Shown here: positions 42,052-52,438 of the stretch, one piece after another
Layout of the letters: each line of letters starts with the position of its first letter
How positions within the stretch are numbered: position 1 is the first letter of the stretch
NCBI RefSeq assembly: GCF_000711725.1
Contig: NZ_JONP01000013.1
Coordinates: 95,611-159,610, forward strand
From: Roseomonas aerilata DSM 19363
GTDB taxonomy: Bacteria > Pseudomonadota > Alphaproteobacteria > Acetobacterales > Acetobacteraceae
Direction: 5' to 3'
Length of the DNA: 64,000 nucleotides
Translations under genes and position numbers: made by a program
Notes under the pieces: model-generated
The model's database searches: none
Seen by the model: only the letters and a program-made list of their open reading frames with translations
What the model was told of the DNA's origin: nothing

Positions 42052-43281
42052 ATGGGCGGGGGCGACATGCCGGAGGGTCTGATGGTCGAGCAGGTGATGG
42101 GAAGTGCCGTGTTTCGGGAGGCGCTGCGGCATCTCTCGGCCGGCCACGAGCGGTTCGTCGAGGAGATCATCCGGCTGACGGAGATTCCGGCTCCCTTCTT
42201 CCAAGAGGAGGAGCGCGGGCGAGTCTATCTCGAGATGTTGCGCGAGGCGGGGCTCGAGGACTGCGAGATGGACGCCGAGGGGAATGTGATGGGCCTGCGG
42301 CGGGGGCTCGGGAACGGGTCGCTCATCGTCGTGGCCGCACATCTGGATACGGTGTTTCCCGCCGGCACGGACCTGACGGTGCGGCGGGAGGGGACGCGGC
42401 TCTACGCGCCGGGCGTGGGCGACGACACCCGCAGCCTCGCGATGAACCTTGCCTTCCTGCGCGCGATGGATGCGGCGGGGGTGCGGACGAACCACGACGT
42501 CCTCTTCGTGGGAAATGTCGGCGAGGAGGGGCTGGGCGACCTGCGCGGCGTGCGCTTCCTCTTCACCAAGGGGCGCTACGCCGGGCGGATCGCGGCCTTC
42601 ATCTCGGTCGAGGGGCCGATGGGGATGGGCACCATCGTGTCGGGTGCCACGGGCTCGCTGCGGTATCGCGTGACCTTCCGCGGTCCGGGCGGGCACAGCT
42701 TCATGGATTTCGGCATCGTCAGCCCCTCCTTCGCGCTGGCGGAAACGATGGCGGGGCTGTCGCGGATCGAGGTGCCGGCGGAACCGCGGACGACCTTCAG
42801 CGCGAGCGTGATCGGGGGCGGGACCTCCGTGAATTCCATTCCCAACGAGGTCTGGGTGGAGGTGGACCTGCGCTCGGACTCGGCCGAGGAGCTGACGCGG
42901 ATCGACCGGGCCTTCAAGGAGGTGGTGCAGCGCTCGGTGGAGGCGGAGAACGCCGCGCGGAGCACCGCGAAGGGCATCGTGACAGTGGAGCTGAAGAAGA
43001 TCGGCGACCGTCCGGCGGGGGCCATCGACCGGAGCAGCGAGCTGGTGGCGAACGCGACGGCGGCGGCGAAGGCGCTGGGCTTCTCGCCGAAGGTGGTGGC
43101 GAGTTCGACGGATGCGAGCATCCCGATCTCGCTCGGCATCCCGGGGATCGCCGTGAGCGCGGGGGCCGGAGCCGGGGCGCATACGCTGGAGGAATGGGTG
43201 GACGTGGAGCCCGCGCAGACGCTGCACGACATGCAGCTCGCCTTCGCGACGCTGCTGCAGACTGCCGGGATGGAGGTTTAG
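42052..43281 (+). CDS. M20-family metallopeptidase (peptidase T-like)
   Basis: Zinc aminopeptidase/deacylase of the M20 family, up to 409 residues. Metal ligands: AAHLDTVFP (His, Asp), GVGDDTRS (bridging Asp), VGNVGEEGLGD (Glu pair: general base and ligand), and a late His in AGAHTLEEW. The dimerisation domain begins near FRGPGGHSFMDFG. The start could be ATG 42052 or ATG 42067; neither has a strong ribosome site. The gene begins only 50 bp after intergenic element E. It converges with pckA across 40 bp holding a short terminator hairpin. Confidence 0.87.
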   Translation: MGGGDMPEGLMVEQVMGSAVFREALRHLSAGHERFVEEIIRLTEIPAPFFQEEERGRVYLEMLREAGLEDCEMDAEGNVMGLRRGLGNGSLIVVAAHLDTVFPAGTDLTVRREGTRLYAPGVGDDTRSLAMNLAFLRAMDAAGVRTNHDVLFVGNVGEEGLGDLRGVRFLFTKGRYAGRIAAFISVEGPMGMGTIVSGATGSLRYRVTFRGPGGHSFMDFGIVSPSFALAETMAGLSRIEVPAEPRTTFSASVIGGGTSVNSIPNEVWVEVDLRSDSAEELTRIDRAFKEVVQRSVEAENAARSTAKGIVTVELKKIGDRPAGAIDRSSELVANATAAAKALGFSPKVVASSTDASIPISLGIPGIAVSAGAGAGAHTLEEWVDVEPAQTLHDMQLAFATLLQTAGMEV

Positions 43282-43288
43282 GAAAACG

Positions 43289-43313
43289 CCGGGGGAGGCG
43301 TCGCCTCCCCCGG
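43289..43313. terminator. Bidirectional hairpin between M20 peptidase and pckA
   Basis: CCGGGGGAGGCG at 43289-43300 is mirrored by CGCCTCCCCCGG at 43302-43313. It is flanked by AAAA on the left (TTTT for pckA transcripts on the minus strand). It lies in the 40-bp convergent gap, so it could stop both transcripts. Confidence 0.65.
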
Positions 43314-43321
43314 GTACTGGT

Positions 43322-44926
<1,605 letters not shown>

Positions 44927-45358
44927 AGTAGGCGTTTGCCTCCGGCTGGCAGGTCCGCTGGGGGTTACGGACGAGATCGGGTCTGGCCGGGGTGTCCCCG
45001 AAACCATGGGCCAAAATACGGCGAATTCGCCACTGGAGCAAAATAACCGCACAGTTACTTTGGGCACTAAGCCAATGTTAATTTTGTGCAGTGCGGCATG
45101 TTGTTCCGCAGAGTGGATAAGTTCGGCGGCGCTCCCATCCGGTACGCCGGACCAGGTTCCGAACCCCTTTTCCGTCTGGTTCCTTGTTGTGGCTGATGGG
45201 CGGCACTGCGTTCCGGCCCCCGCTGCTTCAAGGCCCGGCCGCCCCCGTCTCCGCGTGCCGCACCGACACTTTTGGGGAGGTGATCGGGGGTCGCCGCGGG
45301 GGCCGTGTTGTCGCACGATGTGGTAACAAGATCGACAACAAGACAGGAGAATCGTTCC
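44927..45358. promoter_or_regulatory. 432-bp divergent regulatory region, pckA / Bug gene
   Basis: No gene is apparent. The part at 45010-45110 is unusually AT-rich for this genome (AAATAACCGCACAGTTACTTT, AATGTTAATTTTGTGCAG) and should hold the pckA promoter. Near the Bug gene GTTGTCG (45307-45313) and CGACAAC (45333-45339) form a 7-bp inverted repeat 20 bp upstream of its start, with ACAGGAGA as ribosome site. Confidence 0.5.
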
Positions 45359-46327
45359 ATGCCCGTGCTCCCCCGCCGTGCCGTCCTTGCCGGCGCCTCC
45401 CTGCTGCCCTTCGCGGCCCGCGCGGCGCTGCCCGACCGGCCGCTGCGAGTCGTGCTCGGCTTCCCGCCGGGCAGCGGGCCGGACGTGGTGGCGCGGCTCC
45501 TGGCCGATGGGCTGAAGGGGGCCCTGCCGGCCGGGGTGGTGGTGGACAACAGGCCTGGGGCGGCCGGCGCGATCGCGGCGCAGGAGGTGGCGCGGACCGC
45601 GGCCCCTGACGGCACGACGCTGCTGCTGGGCGAGGTCGGGCAACTCGCCATGGCGCCCAGCACCTATGCCCGGCTGAGCTACGACCCCGCGCGGGACTTC
45701 GCGCCGGTGGCCGAGGTTGCGGCGGTCGACTTCGCCTTCGTCGTGCCCGCCAGCGTGCCCGCCGACAACTTCCCGGCCTATCTTGCCTGGGCGAAGGCGC
45801 AGCCCTCGGTCTTCATGGGCACCTTCGGGGCGGGGACACCCGGGCATTTCGGGGCCGCGATCCTGGCCGCGGGCGCCGGGCTGAAGGCGGAGGCCGTGCA
45901 TTTCCGCTCCACCGGCGATGCCATGACGGCGGTGCTGGGCGGGTCGGTCCAGGGCATGTTCGGCACGGTGGCGCTGGTCGCGCCGCAGGTGCGGGACGGG
46001 CGGCTGAAGGCGCTGGCGGTGACCGGACCCGAGCGTTCGGCGCTGCTGCCGGACGTGCCGAGCGTGCTGGAGCTGGGCCAGCCGGACCTGGCCTTCGATG
46101 CCTGGTTCGGGCTGGTCGCGCCCGCAGCGACCCCGGCGGCCCTGCGCGGCGAGCTGGAGGCGGCCGTGCTGCGCGCCCTGGCCGAGCCGGCGCTCCGGGC
46201 GCGGATGCAGGAGGCCGGGTTCCGCGTGGCGGCGAAGGGCCAGGCGGCCTTCGGGACGCTCATGCGGGAGGAGACCGCGCGCTGGGCGGCGGTGGTGAAG
46301 GCCACGGGGTTCCGCGCGATCGAGTGA
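45359..46327 (+). CDS. Tripartite tricarboxylate transporter substrate-binding protein (Bug/TctC)
   Basis: Third Bug-family periplasmic binding protein of the window, 322 residues, signal peptide with an Arg-rich start (MPVLPRRAVLAGASLLPFAARA). LPDRPLRVVLGFPPGSGPDVVARLL and VVDNRPGAAGAIAAQEVA are the family's first-lobe blocks; LLPDVPSVLELGQPDLAFDAWFGL the second-lobe block. The usual GGG of the ligand loop reads GSG. ACAGGAGA at 45343-45350 supports ATG 45359. It converges with the DUF3237 gene (24-bp gap). Confidence 0.92.
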   Translation: MPVLPRRAVLAGASLLPFAARAALPDRPLRVVLGFPPGSGPDVVARLLADGLKGALPAGVVVDNRPGAAGAIAAQEVARTAAPDGTTLLLGEVGQLAMAPSTYARLSYDPARDFAPVAEVAAVDFAFVVPASVPADNFPAYLAWAKAQPSVFMGTFGAGTPGHFGAAILAAGAGLKAEAVHFRSTGDAMTAVLGGSVQGMFGTVALVAPQVRDGRLKALAVTGPERSALLPDVPSVLELGQPDLAFDAWFGLVAPAATPAALRGELEAAVLRALAEPALRARMQEAGFRVAAKGQAAFGTLMREETARWAAVVKATGFRAIE

Positions 46328-46351
46328 GGGCGGGGCGGCCCGCCCGCACCC

Positions 46352-46807
46352 TCAGACGGCGAAGATGCGGATCCGCACGCTCTCCGGCTGCCGCTCCCCG
46401 AAGCCGAGGAAGAGGCTGCCGTGCAGCCAGGCATGGGCGGGGGAGGGTGTTTCGAAGACCGGCGCGGTGCGGAAGTAGACGCGCTCGGGCGGCACCGCCT
46501 CCCCGCGGAGAAGGCGGGCCATGTCCTCGGGCGCGGCGCGGCGTAGGCCGCGGTTGACGACGTTGACGAGGGCGCCGTCCGCGAGGCGGATCGTGTAGCG
46601 GGCCTCGATCTCGGTGACGCCGTCGGGGCGGATGAGCTGGGTGTCGGTGCCGCCGGGAAGCAGCTCTCCCTCGAGCCGCGGGCCGGTGACGCGGCCGCCG
46701 ATGATGGGCACGATCCGGCGCTCGCCGCCGGGTACGGCGCCGATGACGATGGGGGCGGCGACGGTGCAGTCGAGCTGCCCGACGAAATCCTCGGGGCGGC
46801 CGGTCAC
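46352..46807 (-). CDS. DUF3237 family protein (UPF0311)
   Basis: Small soluble beta-barrel-type protein of unknown function, 151 residues. DUF3237 landmarks are VPIIGGRVTGPRLEGELLPGGTDTQ, ARYTIRLADGALVNVVNRGLRR, and FRTAPVFETPSPAHAWLHGSLFLGFGER. The GTG start at 46807 overlaps the stop of the upstream PNPOx-fold gene as GTGA, so the two are coupled. Members often accompany catabolic or solvent-stress genes; no biochemical role is established to my knowledge. Confidence 0.85.
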   Translation of the reverse strand: MTGRPEDFVGQLDCTVAAPIVIGAVPGGERRIVPIIGGRVTGPRLEGELLPGGTDTQLIRPDGVTEIEARYTIRLADGALVNVVNRGLRRAAPEDMARLLRGEAVPPERVYFRTAPVFETPSPAHAWLHGSLFLGFGERQPESVRIRIFAV

Positions 46808-47364
46808 GGCACGCCCTCCGGGTCCGGTTCCGGCCCGGTTGCGACGGGTGCTCCCTCCCCGGGTGCGGGGCGGAGGTCGGCCGCGCGGAGGCGGTGCGCC
46901 CGGGCGAAGCCGAGCACCATCTGCCCGCCCATGGGCATGATCCGCCAGAGGCCGAAATCGGCGAAGTCGGCGTAGAGCTCGGCATAGGGGTGGCGAGCGA
47001 GCCAGACCGCCTTCAGGCCGGGGTCCTCGATCCGCTCTGCCAGGCCGGTGACGGTGACGCGGGGGGTGGTCTGCGGGTTGGGCCCCTCGGGCTCCCCGAG
47101 GAAGAGGAGGGCGCAGCGGGGATCGCGCGCGAGCTGGCGCGTGTGCTCCGAGAGGGTGGAGAGCCAGAGCAGCACCGCGCCGTCCTCCGCGACGGCGGGG
47201 GTGACGAGGGAGGCGTAGGGCTGCCCGCCCTCGGCCACGGTCGCGAGGGTGGCGGAGGACGCGCCGCGCATCAGGGCGCGGGCGGCGGGGCCGCGTTCCT
47301 CCGCCGGCGGGGCGGGGGGCGGCGCTTCCTCGGGCATGCTGTCTCCCGGTTCGCGGCTTGCCAT
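46804..47364 (-). CDS. Pyridoxamine-5'-phosphate-oxidase-fold protein (HugZ-like)
   Basis: Split-barrel flavin/haem-binding-fold protein, 186 residues from the ATG at 47364, with a good ribosome site GGGAGGA 4 bp upstream. The N-terminal core is ARALMRGASSATLATVAEGGQPYASLV, DPRCALLFLGEPEG and RVTVTGLAERI, as in HugZ/PNPOx-like proteins. The C-terminal DUF2470 domain of true HugZ is missing; instead a short Pro-rich tail follows FGLWRIMPMGGQMVLGFARAHRL. It may bind flavin or haem. Divergent from chvI across 82 bp. Confidence 0.82.
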   Translation of the reverse strand: MASREPGDSMPEEAPPPAPPAEERGPAARALMRGASSATLATVAEGGQPYASLVTPAVAEDGAVLLWLSTLSEHTRQLARDPRCALLFLGEPEGPNPQTTPRVTVTGLAERIEDPGLKAVWLARHPYAELYADFADFGLWRIMPMGGQMVLGFARAHRLRAADLRPAPGEGAPVATGPEPDPEGVP

Positions 47365-47446
47365 GGCATCCTCCCGCCAGATTCGAGCTTCATATGGGCG
47401 ACCCCGATGGGGCCGCCGTCCCCCGACAGGCCTGTAAGGACGACCG

Positions 47447-48148
47447 ATGCCGCACACCATCGCCCTGGTGGATGACGACCGCAACATCCTCACCTCGGTC
47501 TCCATGACGCTTGAGCAGGAGGGGTTCACGGTCCGCACCTATACCGACGGGGAGAGCGCGCTGCAGGGCCTGCTGGCGCGGCCGGTGGACCTCGCGGTGC
47601 TCGACATCAAGATGCCGCGGATGGACGGGATGGAGCTGCTCCAGCGCCTGCGCCAGCGCAGCGGCATGCCCGTGATCTTCCTTACCTCCAAGGACGACGA
47701 GCTGGACGAGCTGATGGGGCTTCGGCTCGGCGCGGACGACTACATCACCAAGCCCTTCTCCCAGCGGCTTCTGTTGGAGCGCATCCGCACCCTGCTGCGG
47801 CGCAACGAGGCGAGCCGGGCGGAAGGCTCGGGCACCCCCCAGGGCGGCGTGATCGCGCGCGGCGACCTCGTGCTGGACGAGACGAAGCACACCTGCACCT
47901 GGAAGGGCCAGCAGGTCCAGCTGACGGTGACCGAGTTCCTGCTGGTGAAGGCGCTGGCGACCCGGCCGGGCATGGTGAAGAACCGCGACCAGCTGATCGA
48001 CGCCGCCTATGGCGAGAACATCTACGTGGACGACCGCACGATCGACAGCCACGTGAAGCGCGTGCGGAAGAAGTTCCGGGCGGTGGACGACAGCTTCGGG
48101 CAGATCGAGACGCTCTACGGCATCGGCTACCGCTACAAGGAGGCCTGA
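47447..48148 (+). CDS. chvI: Response regulator ChvI (OmpR/PhoB class)
   Basis: Two-component response regulator, 233 residues. The receiver domain has the acidic pocket LVDDD (8-12), phospho-acceptor D53 in [11 protein letters not shown], and K in DDYITKPFS. The C-terminal winged helix shows [30 protein letters not shown] and [13 protein letters not shown]. The sequence closely fits ChvI, the alphaproteobacterial envelope/acid stress regulator paired with ChvG. Its kinase gene is not adjacent: a cytochrome c gene lies between. Start ATG 47447 has a GGACG-type weak ribosome site. Confidence 0.95.
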   Translation: MPHTIALVDDDRNILTSVSMTLEQEGFTVRTYTDGESALQGLLARPVDLAVLDIKMPRMDGMELLQRLRQRSGMPVIFLTSKDDELDELMGLRLGADDYITKPFSQRLLLERIRTLLRRNEASRAEGSGTPQGGVIARGDLVLDETKHTCTWKGQQVQLTVTEFLLVKALATRPGMVKNRDQLIDAAYGENIYVDDRTIDSHVKRVRKKFRAVDDSFGQIETLYGIGYRYKEA

Positions 48149-48313
48149 GCGCGGCGGGCTCCACCCCGGCGCGAGCCTCCGGCTGATGTTGCCGCGCAAC
48201 ACCTCTGGGAATATTTTTTGCGCGGCGATGCAACTTTTTGCCCTCGGCGATTGCCGTGGCACGCTCGTGTCCGGGAAACGCAACGGCTCTCTGGCCGCAA
48301 GGGAGAAAGCAGC

Positions 48314-49168
48314 ATGTTCGCCTGCTCGCGCAATCGCTGGCTCATCGCGGCCCTTCTGGCCATCAGCGGCACGGCGCTCGCGCAACCCTCGCCGGATCCG
48401 GTGGCGCGCGGCCGCTACCTCGTCGAGGCAGTTGCCGCCTGCGGCAACTGCCACACACCGCAGGGGCCCGCGGGCAACCTGCCGGGCATGACGCTCGCGG
48501 GCGGCATGGTCTTCGACGAGAAGCCCTTCCGCGCCGTCTCGCCGAACATCACGCCCGACCCGGAGACGGGCATCGGCCGCTGGACGGACGCGCAGCTCAT
48601 CCGCGCCATCCGCGAGGGCAAGCGGCCCGATGGCACGACGATCGGCCCGCCCATGCCGTTCGAGCTCTATCGCGGGCTGTCGGACACGGATGTCGCGGCG
48701 ATGGTCGCTTATCTTCGCACCGTGCCGCCCGTGCGCAACGCGGTGGCGCGGAGCGAGTACCGCATCCCGCTGCCGCCCGCCTATGGACCGCCCGTCGAGA
48801 GCGTGGCCGCGCCGGCGGAAGACCCCGTGGCGCGCGGGCGCTACGTCGCCGGGCCCCTTGGGCACTGCGTCGAGTGCCACACGCCGATGGGCGAGGGCGG
48901 CCGGCGGGACTGGTCGAAGGTGGGCGGCGGCGGGCAGACCTTCGAAGGGCCCTGGGGCGTGTCGGTCGCGCGCAACATCACGCCGCACCCGGAGGCGGGC
49001 ATCGGCCGCTGGAGCGACGCCGAGATCATCCGGGCGATCACCCAGGGCGTCTCGGCCGATGGGCGCCATCTTTTCCCGCCGATGGGCTACGCCTACTACG
49101 CGGGCGCGAGCGAGGCGGACCTGCGCGACCTCGTCGCCTATCTCCGCTCCCTGCCGCCGGTGCCCTGA
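48314..49168 (+). CDS. Dihaem cytochrome c inserted between chvI and chvG
   Basis: Periplasmic cytochrome c with two c-type haem sites, 284 residues, signal peptide cleaved near TALAQP. Haem motifs: C43-G-N-C46-H47 and C185-V-E-C188-H189; each half starts with DPVARGRY, so the protein is an internal duplication. Each half keeps NITPDPETGIGRW or NITPHPEAGIGRW plus a candidate axial Met (GPPMPFELYRGLSDTD, FPPMGYAYYAG). Relatives serve as electron acceptors or carriers for membrane dehydrogenases. AAGGGAGAAAG supports ATG 48314. The upstream gap (48149-48313) has an AT-rich stretch (GAATATTTTTTGCG) that could be its own promoter. Confidence 0.92.
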   Translation: MFACSRNRWLIAALLAISGTALAQPSPDPVARGRYLVEAVAACGNCHTPQGPAGNLPGMTLAGGMVFDEKPFRAVSPNITPDPETGIGRWTDAQLIRAIREGKRPDGTTIGPPMPFELYRGLSDTDVAAMVAYLRTVPPVRNAVARSEYRIPLPPAYGPPVESVAAPAEDPVARGRYVAGPLGHCVECHTPMGEGGRRDWSKVGGGGQTFEGPWGVSVARNITPHPEAGIGRWSDAEIIRAITQGVSADGRHLFPPMGYAYYAGASEADLRDLVAYLRSLPPVP

Positions 49169-49245
49169 GCGGGGGGCGGGGCGCGCCACGAGCCTGCCCT
49201 TATCCTGGCCTCACCCCGCCACCGATTCCGCTCTATGCTGGGCCC

Positions 49246-50931
49246 ATGCCGGATGCCAGCGGACCCGTCACAACAGACCTGCCCCCGCCCGTTCCCATGG
49301 AGCGACGGGCCGAGGGGCGGCGCTTCTCGCCGCTGCTGCGGCGCATCCTCCTCGTCAACATGCTGCCGCCCTTCCTGCTGGTGGCGACGCTCCTCTACCT
49401 CGACCAGTACCAGGACGGGCTGCTGGCCGCGGAGGTGCAGGGCCTGCGCACCCAGGCGCGGATCTACGCGAACGGCATCGCGGAGGCCGGGGTTCGCATC
49501 CAGGACGACCGCGCGACCCTCGTGCCCGAGACCGCCCGTCCGCTGCTGCGGCGACTGACGGAACCGAGCACGGGAACCCAGGCGAAGCTCTTCGACAACA
49601 ATGGCCTGCTGGTGGCCGACAGCCGCGTGCGGGAGGGGCCGGGCGGCGCCATCGTGACGGAGCCGTTGCCGCCACCGAGCCAGCCCGGCCCGGTCGCGGG
49701 GACCATCGGGCGTGTCTATGAGCGCATGCTCGACTGGCTGCCGCGCCCCCGGGTGCGCGGCCCCGCCGTGGTGGTGGACGAGACGCCCGACGCCCCCTCC
49801 TTCGACTGGCAGCCCGATCTCGGCCCCGACCGGCGGGAGGAGCTGCGCCTGGCGCTCGAAGGCGGCGTGAACCCCTATGTGCGGCGCACGGCGGACGGGC
49901 GGCTGCTGGTTTCAGTGGCCGAGCCCGCGCGGCGCGCGAACCAGCCCGTCGGCATCGTGCTGCTGACCCGCGAGGCGCGGGAGGTGGACCAGCGGGTGAT
50001 GGAGATCAGGGGCTCCGTGCTCGCGCTCTTCGCCATGGCGCTGGCCATCACCGTCGCGCTCTCGCTTTATCTCACGCGCACCCTCGCCTCGCCGATGTTG
50101 GAGCTGGCGGGCTCCGCGGCCTCGATGCGGCAGGGCAAGGGGCGGGGCGGGTCGGTGCCGGCGCCGCTCATGGCGCGGCAGGACGAGATCGGCATCCTGG
50201 CGCGGGCCCTGCAGAGCGGCACGAACGCCCTCTGGGCGCGCGTGGACGCGAACGAGCGCTTCGCGGCCGACGTGGCGCACGAGCTGCGCAATCCGCTGAC
50301 CTCCGTGCGTTCCGCCATCGAGACGCTGCGGCGCGTCGAGAACCCGGAGCAGCAGAAGCGCCTGCTCGCGATCATCGCGGAGGACGCGGTGCGGATGGAC
50401 CGGCTGATCGGCGACATCGCCGACAGCTCCCGCGTGGATGCCGAGTTGTCGCGCACGGTGTCGGAGCCGGTGGACATCGCACCCATCCTCTCGACGCTGG
50501 CGGAGCTGCAGGTGGCGACGCGGGGGGAGAACGACCCCTCCGTGGAATTGGACGCGCCGGCCTCCCTCGTGGTCCGGGGTGTAGAGGGACGGCTGGTGCA
50601 GGTGCTGCGCAACCTCCTGGGCAACGCGCTCTCCTTCTCGCCGCCCGGCGGCAAGGTGCGGGTGCGGGCGAGGGCGACCGGCGCGGTGGCCGAGATCGCC
50701 ATCGAGGACGAGGGGCCCGGCATTCCCGAGGCGAAGCTCGAGGGTATTTTCGACCGCTTCTACTCCGAGCGGCCGCAGGGCGAGCGCTTCGGGCAGCACT
50801 CCGGCCTCGGCCTGTCGATCTCCCGCCAGATCGTGGAGGCGCTGGGCGGACGGATCATGGCGGAGAACCGCCGCAACCCCGACGGGAGCGTGGCCGGGGC
50901 GCGCTTCGTGGTGCGGCTGCCGGTGGCTTGA
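49246..50931 (+). CDS. chvG: Sensor histidine kinase ChvG
   Basis: Membrane sensor kinase partner of ChvI, 561 residues. TM1 is RRILLVNMLPPFLLVATLLYL near residue 32; a periplasmic region of about 220 residues follows (GLRTQARIYANGIAEAGV, KLFDNNGLLVADSRV are ChvG-like); TM2 is VLALFAMALAITVALSLYL, then HAMP. The H-box is FAADVAHELRNPLTSVRSAIETLR, N-box LLGNALSFSPPGG, G-boxes DEGPGIPE and SGLGLSISRQI. ATG 49246 fits the start. Where Rhizobiales have hprK and PTS genes next, here an intergenic element and a convergent glycosyltransferase follow. Confidence 0.95.
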   Translation: MPDASGPVTTDLPPPVPMERRAEGRRFSPLLRRILLVNMLPPFLLVATLLYLDQYQDGLLAAEVQGLRTQARIYANGIAEAGVRIQDDRATLVPETARPLLRRLTEPSTGTQAKLFDNNGLLVADSRVREGPGGAIVTEPLPPPSQPGPVAGTIGRVYERMLDWLPRPRVRGPAVVVDETPDAPSFDWQPDLGPDRREELRLALEGGVNPYVRRTADGRLLVSVAEPARRANQPVGIVLLTREAREVDQRVMEIRGSVLALFAMALAITVALSLYLTRTLASPMLELAGSAASMRQGKGRGGSVPAPLMARQDEIGILARALQSGTNALWARVDANERFAADVAHELRNPLTSVRSAIETLRRVENPEQQKRLLAIIAEDAVRMDRLIGDIADSSRVDAELSRTVSEPVDIAPILSTLAELQVATRGENDPSVELDAPASLVVRGVEGRLVQVLRNLLGNALSFSPPGGKVRVRARATGAVAEIAIEDEGPGIPEAKLEGIFDRFYSERPQGERFGQHSGLGLSISRQIVEALGGRIMAENRRNPDGSVAGARFVVRLPVA

Positions 50932-50947
50932 GCCGGCTTCGGTGACG

Positions 50948-51149
50948 CTGGGGGAGAGAATGAATTCTCTCCCCCAGACCCCCACTCATCTTTTTCTCTC
51001 TGTTGGAGATGCTGGACGGCCGGCGCGCCTCGGGTCGTGGACCCGAGGCGACGGCACGCGAAGGAAGGTTCTGCGACAGCCAGAGGGGGGTCCAGGGGCC
51101 TCAGGCTCCTGGCGGGAGAGGTCTGGAGAGGGCAGCGCCCTCTCCAGGA
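50948..51149 (+). repeat. Composite palindromic intergenic element, copy F (complete)
   Basis: P4 is a variant 14-bp stem (CTGGGGGAGAGAAT at 50948-50961 with mirror 50964-50977), followed by CATCTTTTTCTCTC. P3 is at 51028-51048 (CCTCGGGT-n5-ACCCGAGG), P2 at 51092-51112, P1 at 51122-51149 (GGAGAGGGC-n3-GCCCTCTCC). It fills the convergent gap between chvG and a glycosyltransferase gene, same orientation as copy A. Confidence 0.88.
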
Positions 51150-51160
51150 GCCGCCGGGGA

Positions 51161-52318
51161 TCACCCCTCGCGCGGCAGAGGGTTGCGCCCGCGGAACTCG
51201 GGGCTGGCCAGAAGGATGCCGCGAACCTGCCGCACCGAGTAGCGCCCGGCGTAGAGATCGAGGGCGGCCTCTTCCGCCTCTCGGTCGAGCAGCCAGCGGA
51301 AGAGGGCGGCCACGTCCTCGCGACTGGCCTGACGGTCGCGCTCGAGGCGCCTTCGGCCTTGCTGTTCCAGCAGGGCGGCGAATTCGTTGCGGCGGAAGTT
51401 GCGCTGTCGCTTGCGGGCGTCCGCGATGATGCCGGCCACCTGGCTGCCGACACCGGCGGCGACATGGTGCTCGGGGCCTTCGACCCATTGCATGCGGTCG
51501 AAGCCGAGGTCGTTGAAGCGCGCCTGGTGGAAGGATGCGCCTTGGGCGCCGATGTAGCGGCCGAAGCACACGTCGGTCATCACCCGGGCGATGCCGAGAG
51601 CGTGGCAGCCGACCGTCTTGATCGCGTCCTGCGAGGTGTGCGGGCCCGCGACGTCGAGGCCCTCCATCCAGCGGTAGATCGCCATGTGGTCGCGCCAGGC
51701 GTAGTCGGCGCCGTCGAGGATGGCGTCATAAGGGGCCATCCAGTCGCGCAGGCGCCGCCAGGGCTCGCGCTTCAGGCCGAAGGCCCAGTGGTGGTCCAGC
51801 ATGACCAGCCAGGCCTCGGGGCCGGGCGGCAGGGCGTTGTGGTCGCCATAGGCGGCGAAGTAGCCGATGCGCGGGTCGCGGTCCGCGACGGCGCGCAACT
51901 CCTCCATGATGCGCAGGTATTCGGGGCCGAGCTCGAGGTCGTCCTCGAAGAAATACGCGCAGTCGGCATCCAGTGCCTCGAAGGCGAGGACCTCGCCGCG
52001 GCGGATATTGGCGGCGATGCCGAGGTTGACGCGGGAGGCCGCCACCTGGCCGCGCGGGAAATGGGCGCGGAAGGCGGCGATGGAGGCCTCGATCTCGGCG
52101 TCCTCGGCGTAGCGCAGGCCGGTGCGGGCGGAGACGGCGCCGTCCTGCAGGAGGAAGACGCGGCGGGGATCGAGGGTGACGCCGCGCTGGCGGAGAAGGG
52201 AGGCGCAGACGCGGTCGAGATAGGCGGGACGGTTGAAGCCGACGATGATGACGGGAATGTCGAGCACCCGGGGGGCGGGTTCGCCGTGGAAGGGCGGGGT
52301 GGCCAACGCGTTGCTCAA
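51161..52318 (-). CDS. Glycosyltransferase family 2 protein with DUF4214-like C-terminus
   Basis: Predicted glycosyltransferase, 385 residues. The GT-A core starts at LDIPVIIVGFNRPAYLDRV near residue 19, with the nucleotide/metal site at YFFEDDLELGPEYL near 143 and acceptor-side LDHHWAFGLKREPWRRL. The last 50 residues (VAALFRWLLDREAEEAALDLYAGRYSVRQVRGILLASPEF) match the helical DUF4214 unit found in surface-layer and adhesin-type proteins. That combination suggests glycosylation of an extracellular protein or polymer. It stands alone between element F and rsmI. Confidence 0.8.
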   Translation of the reverse strand: MSNALATPPFHGEPAPRVLDIPVIIVGFNRPAYLDRVCASLLRQRGVTLDPRRVFLLQDGAVSARTGLRYAEDAEIEASIAAFRAHFPRGQVAASRVNLGIAANIRRGEVLAFEALDADCAYFFEDDLELGPEYLRIMEELRAVADRDPRIGYFAAYGDHNALPPGPEAWLVMLDHHWAFGLKREPWRRLRDWMAPYDAILDGADYAWRDHMAIYRWMEGLDVAGPHTSQDAIKTVGCHALGIARVMTDVCFGRYIGAQGASFHQARFNDLGFDRMQWVEGPEHHVAAGVGSQVAGIIADARKRQRNFRRNEFAALLEQQGRRRLERDRQASREDVAALFRWLLDREAEEAALDLYAGRYSVRQVRGILLASPEFRGRNPLPREG

Positions 52319-52438
52319 CCGGGTTCTCCTGGTCTCGCGCCCTCGCTAGGACGCGGCGAGGGCGAAGGCAACGGGTTGGATGCACGGCCCGCGCGCTCTT
52401 CCACCCGCCGGTGAGCGGCGGGCGTGTCGTGCCGCCCT

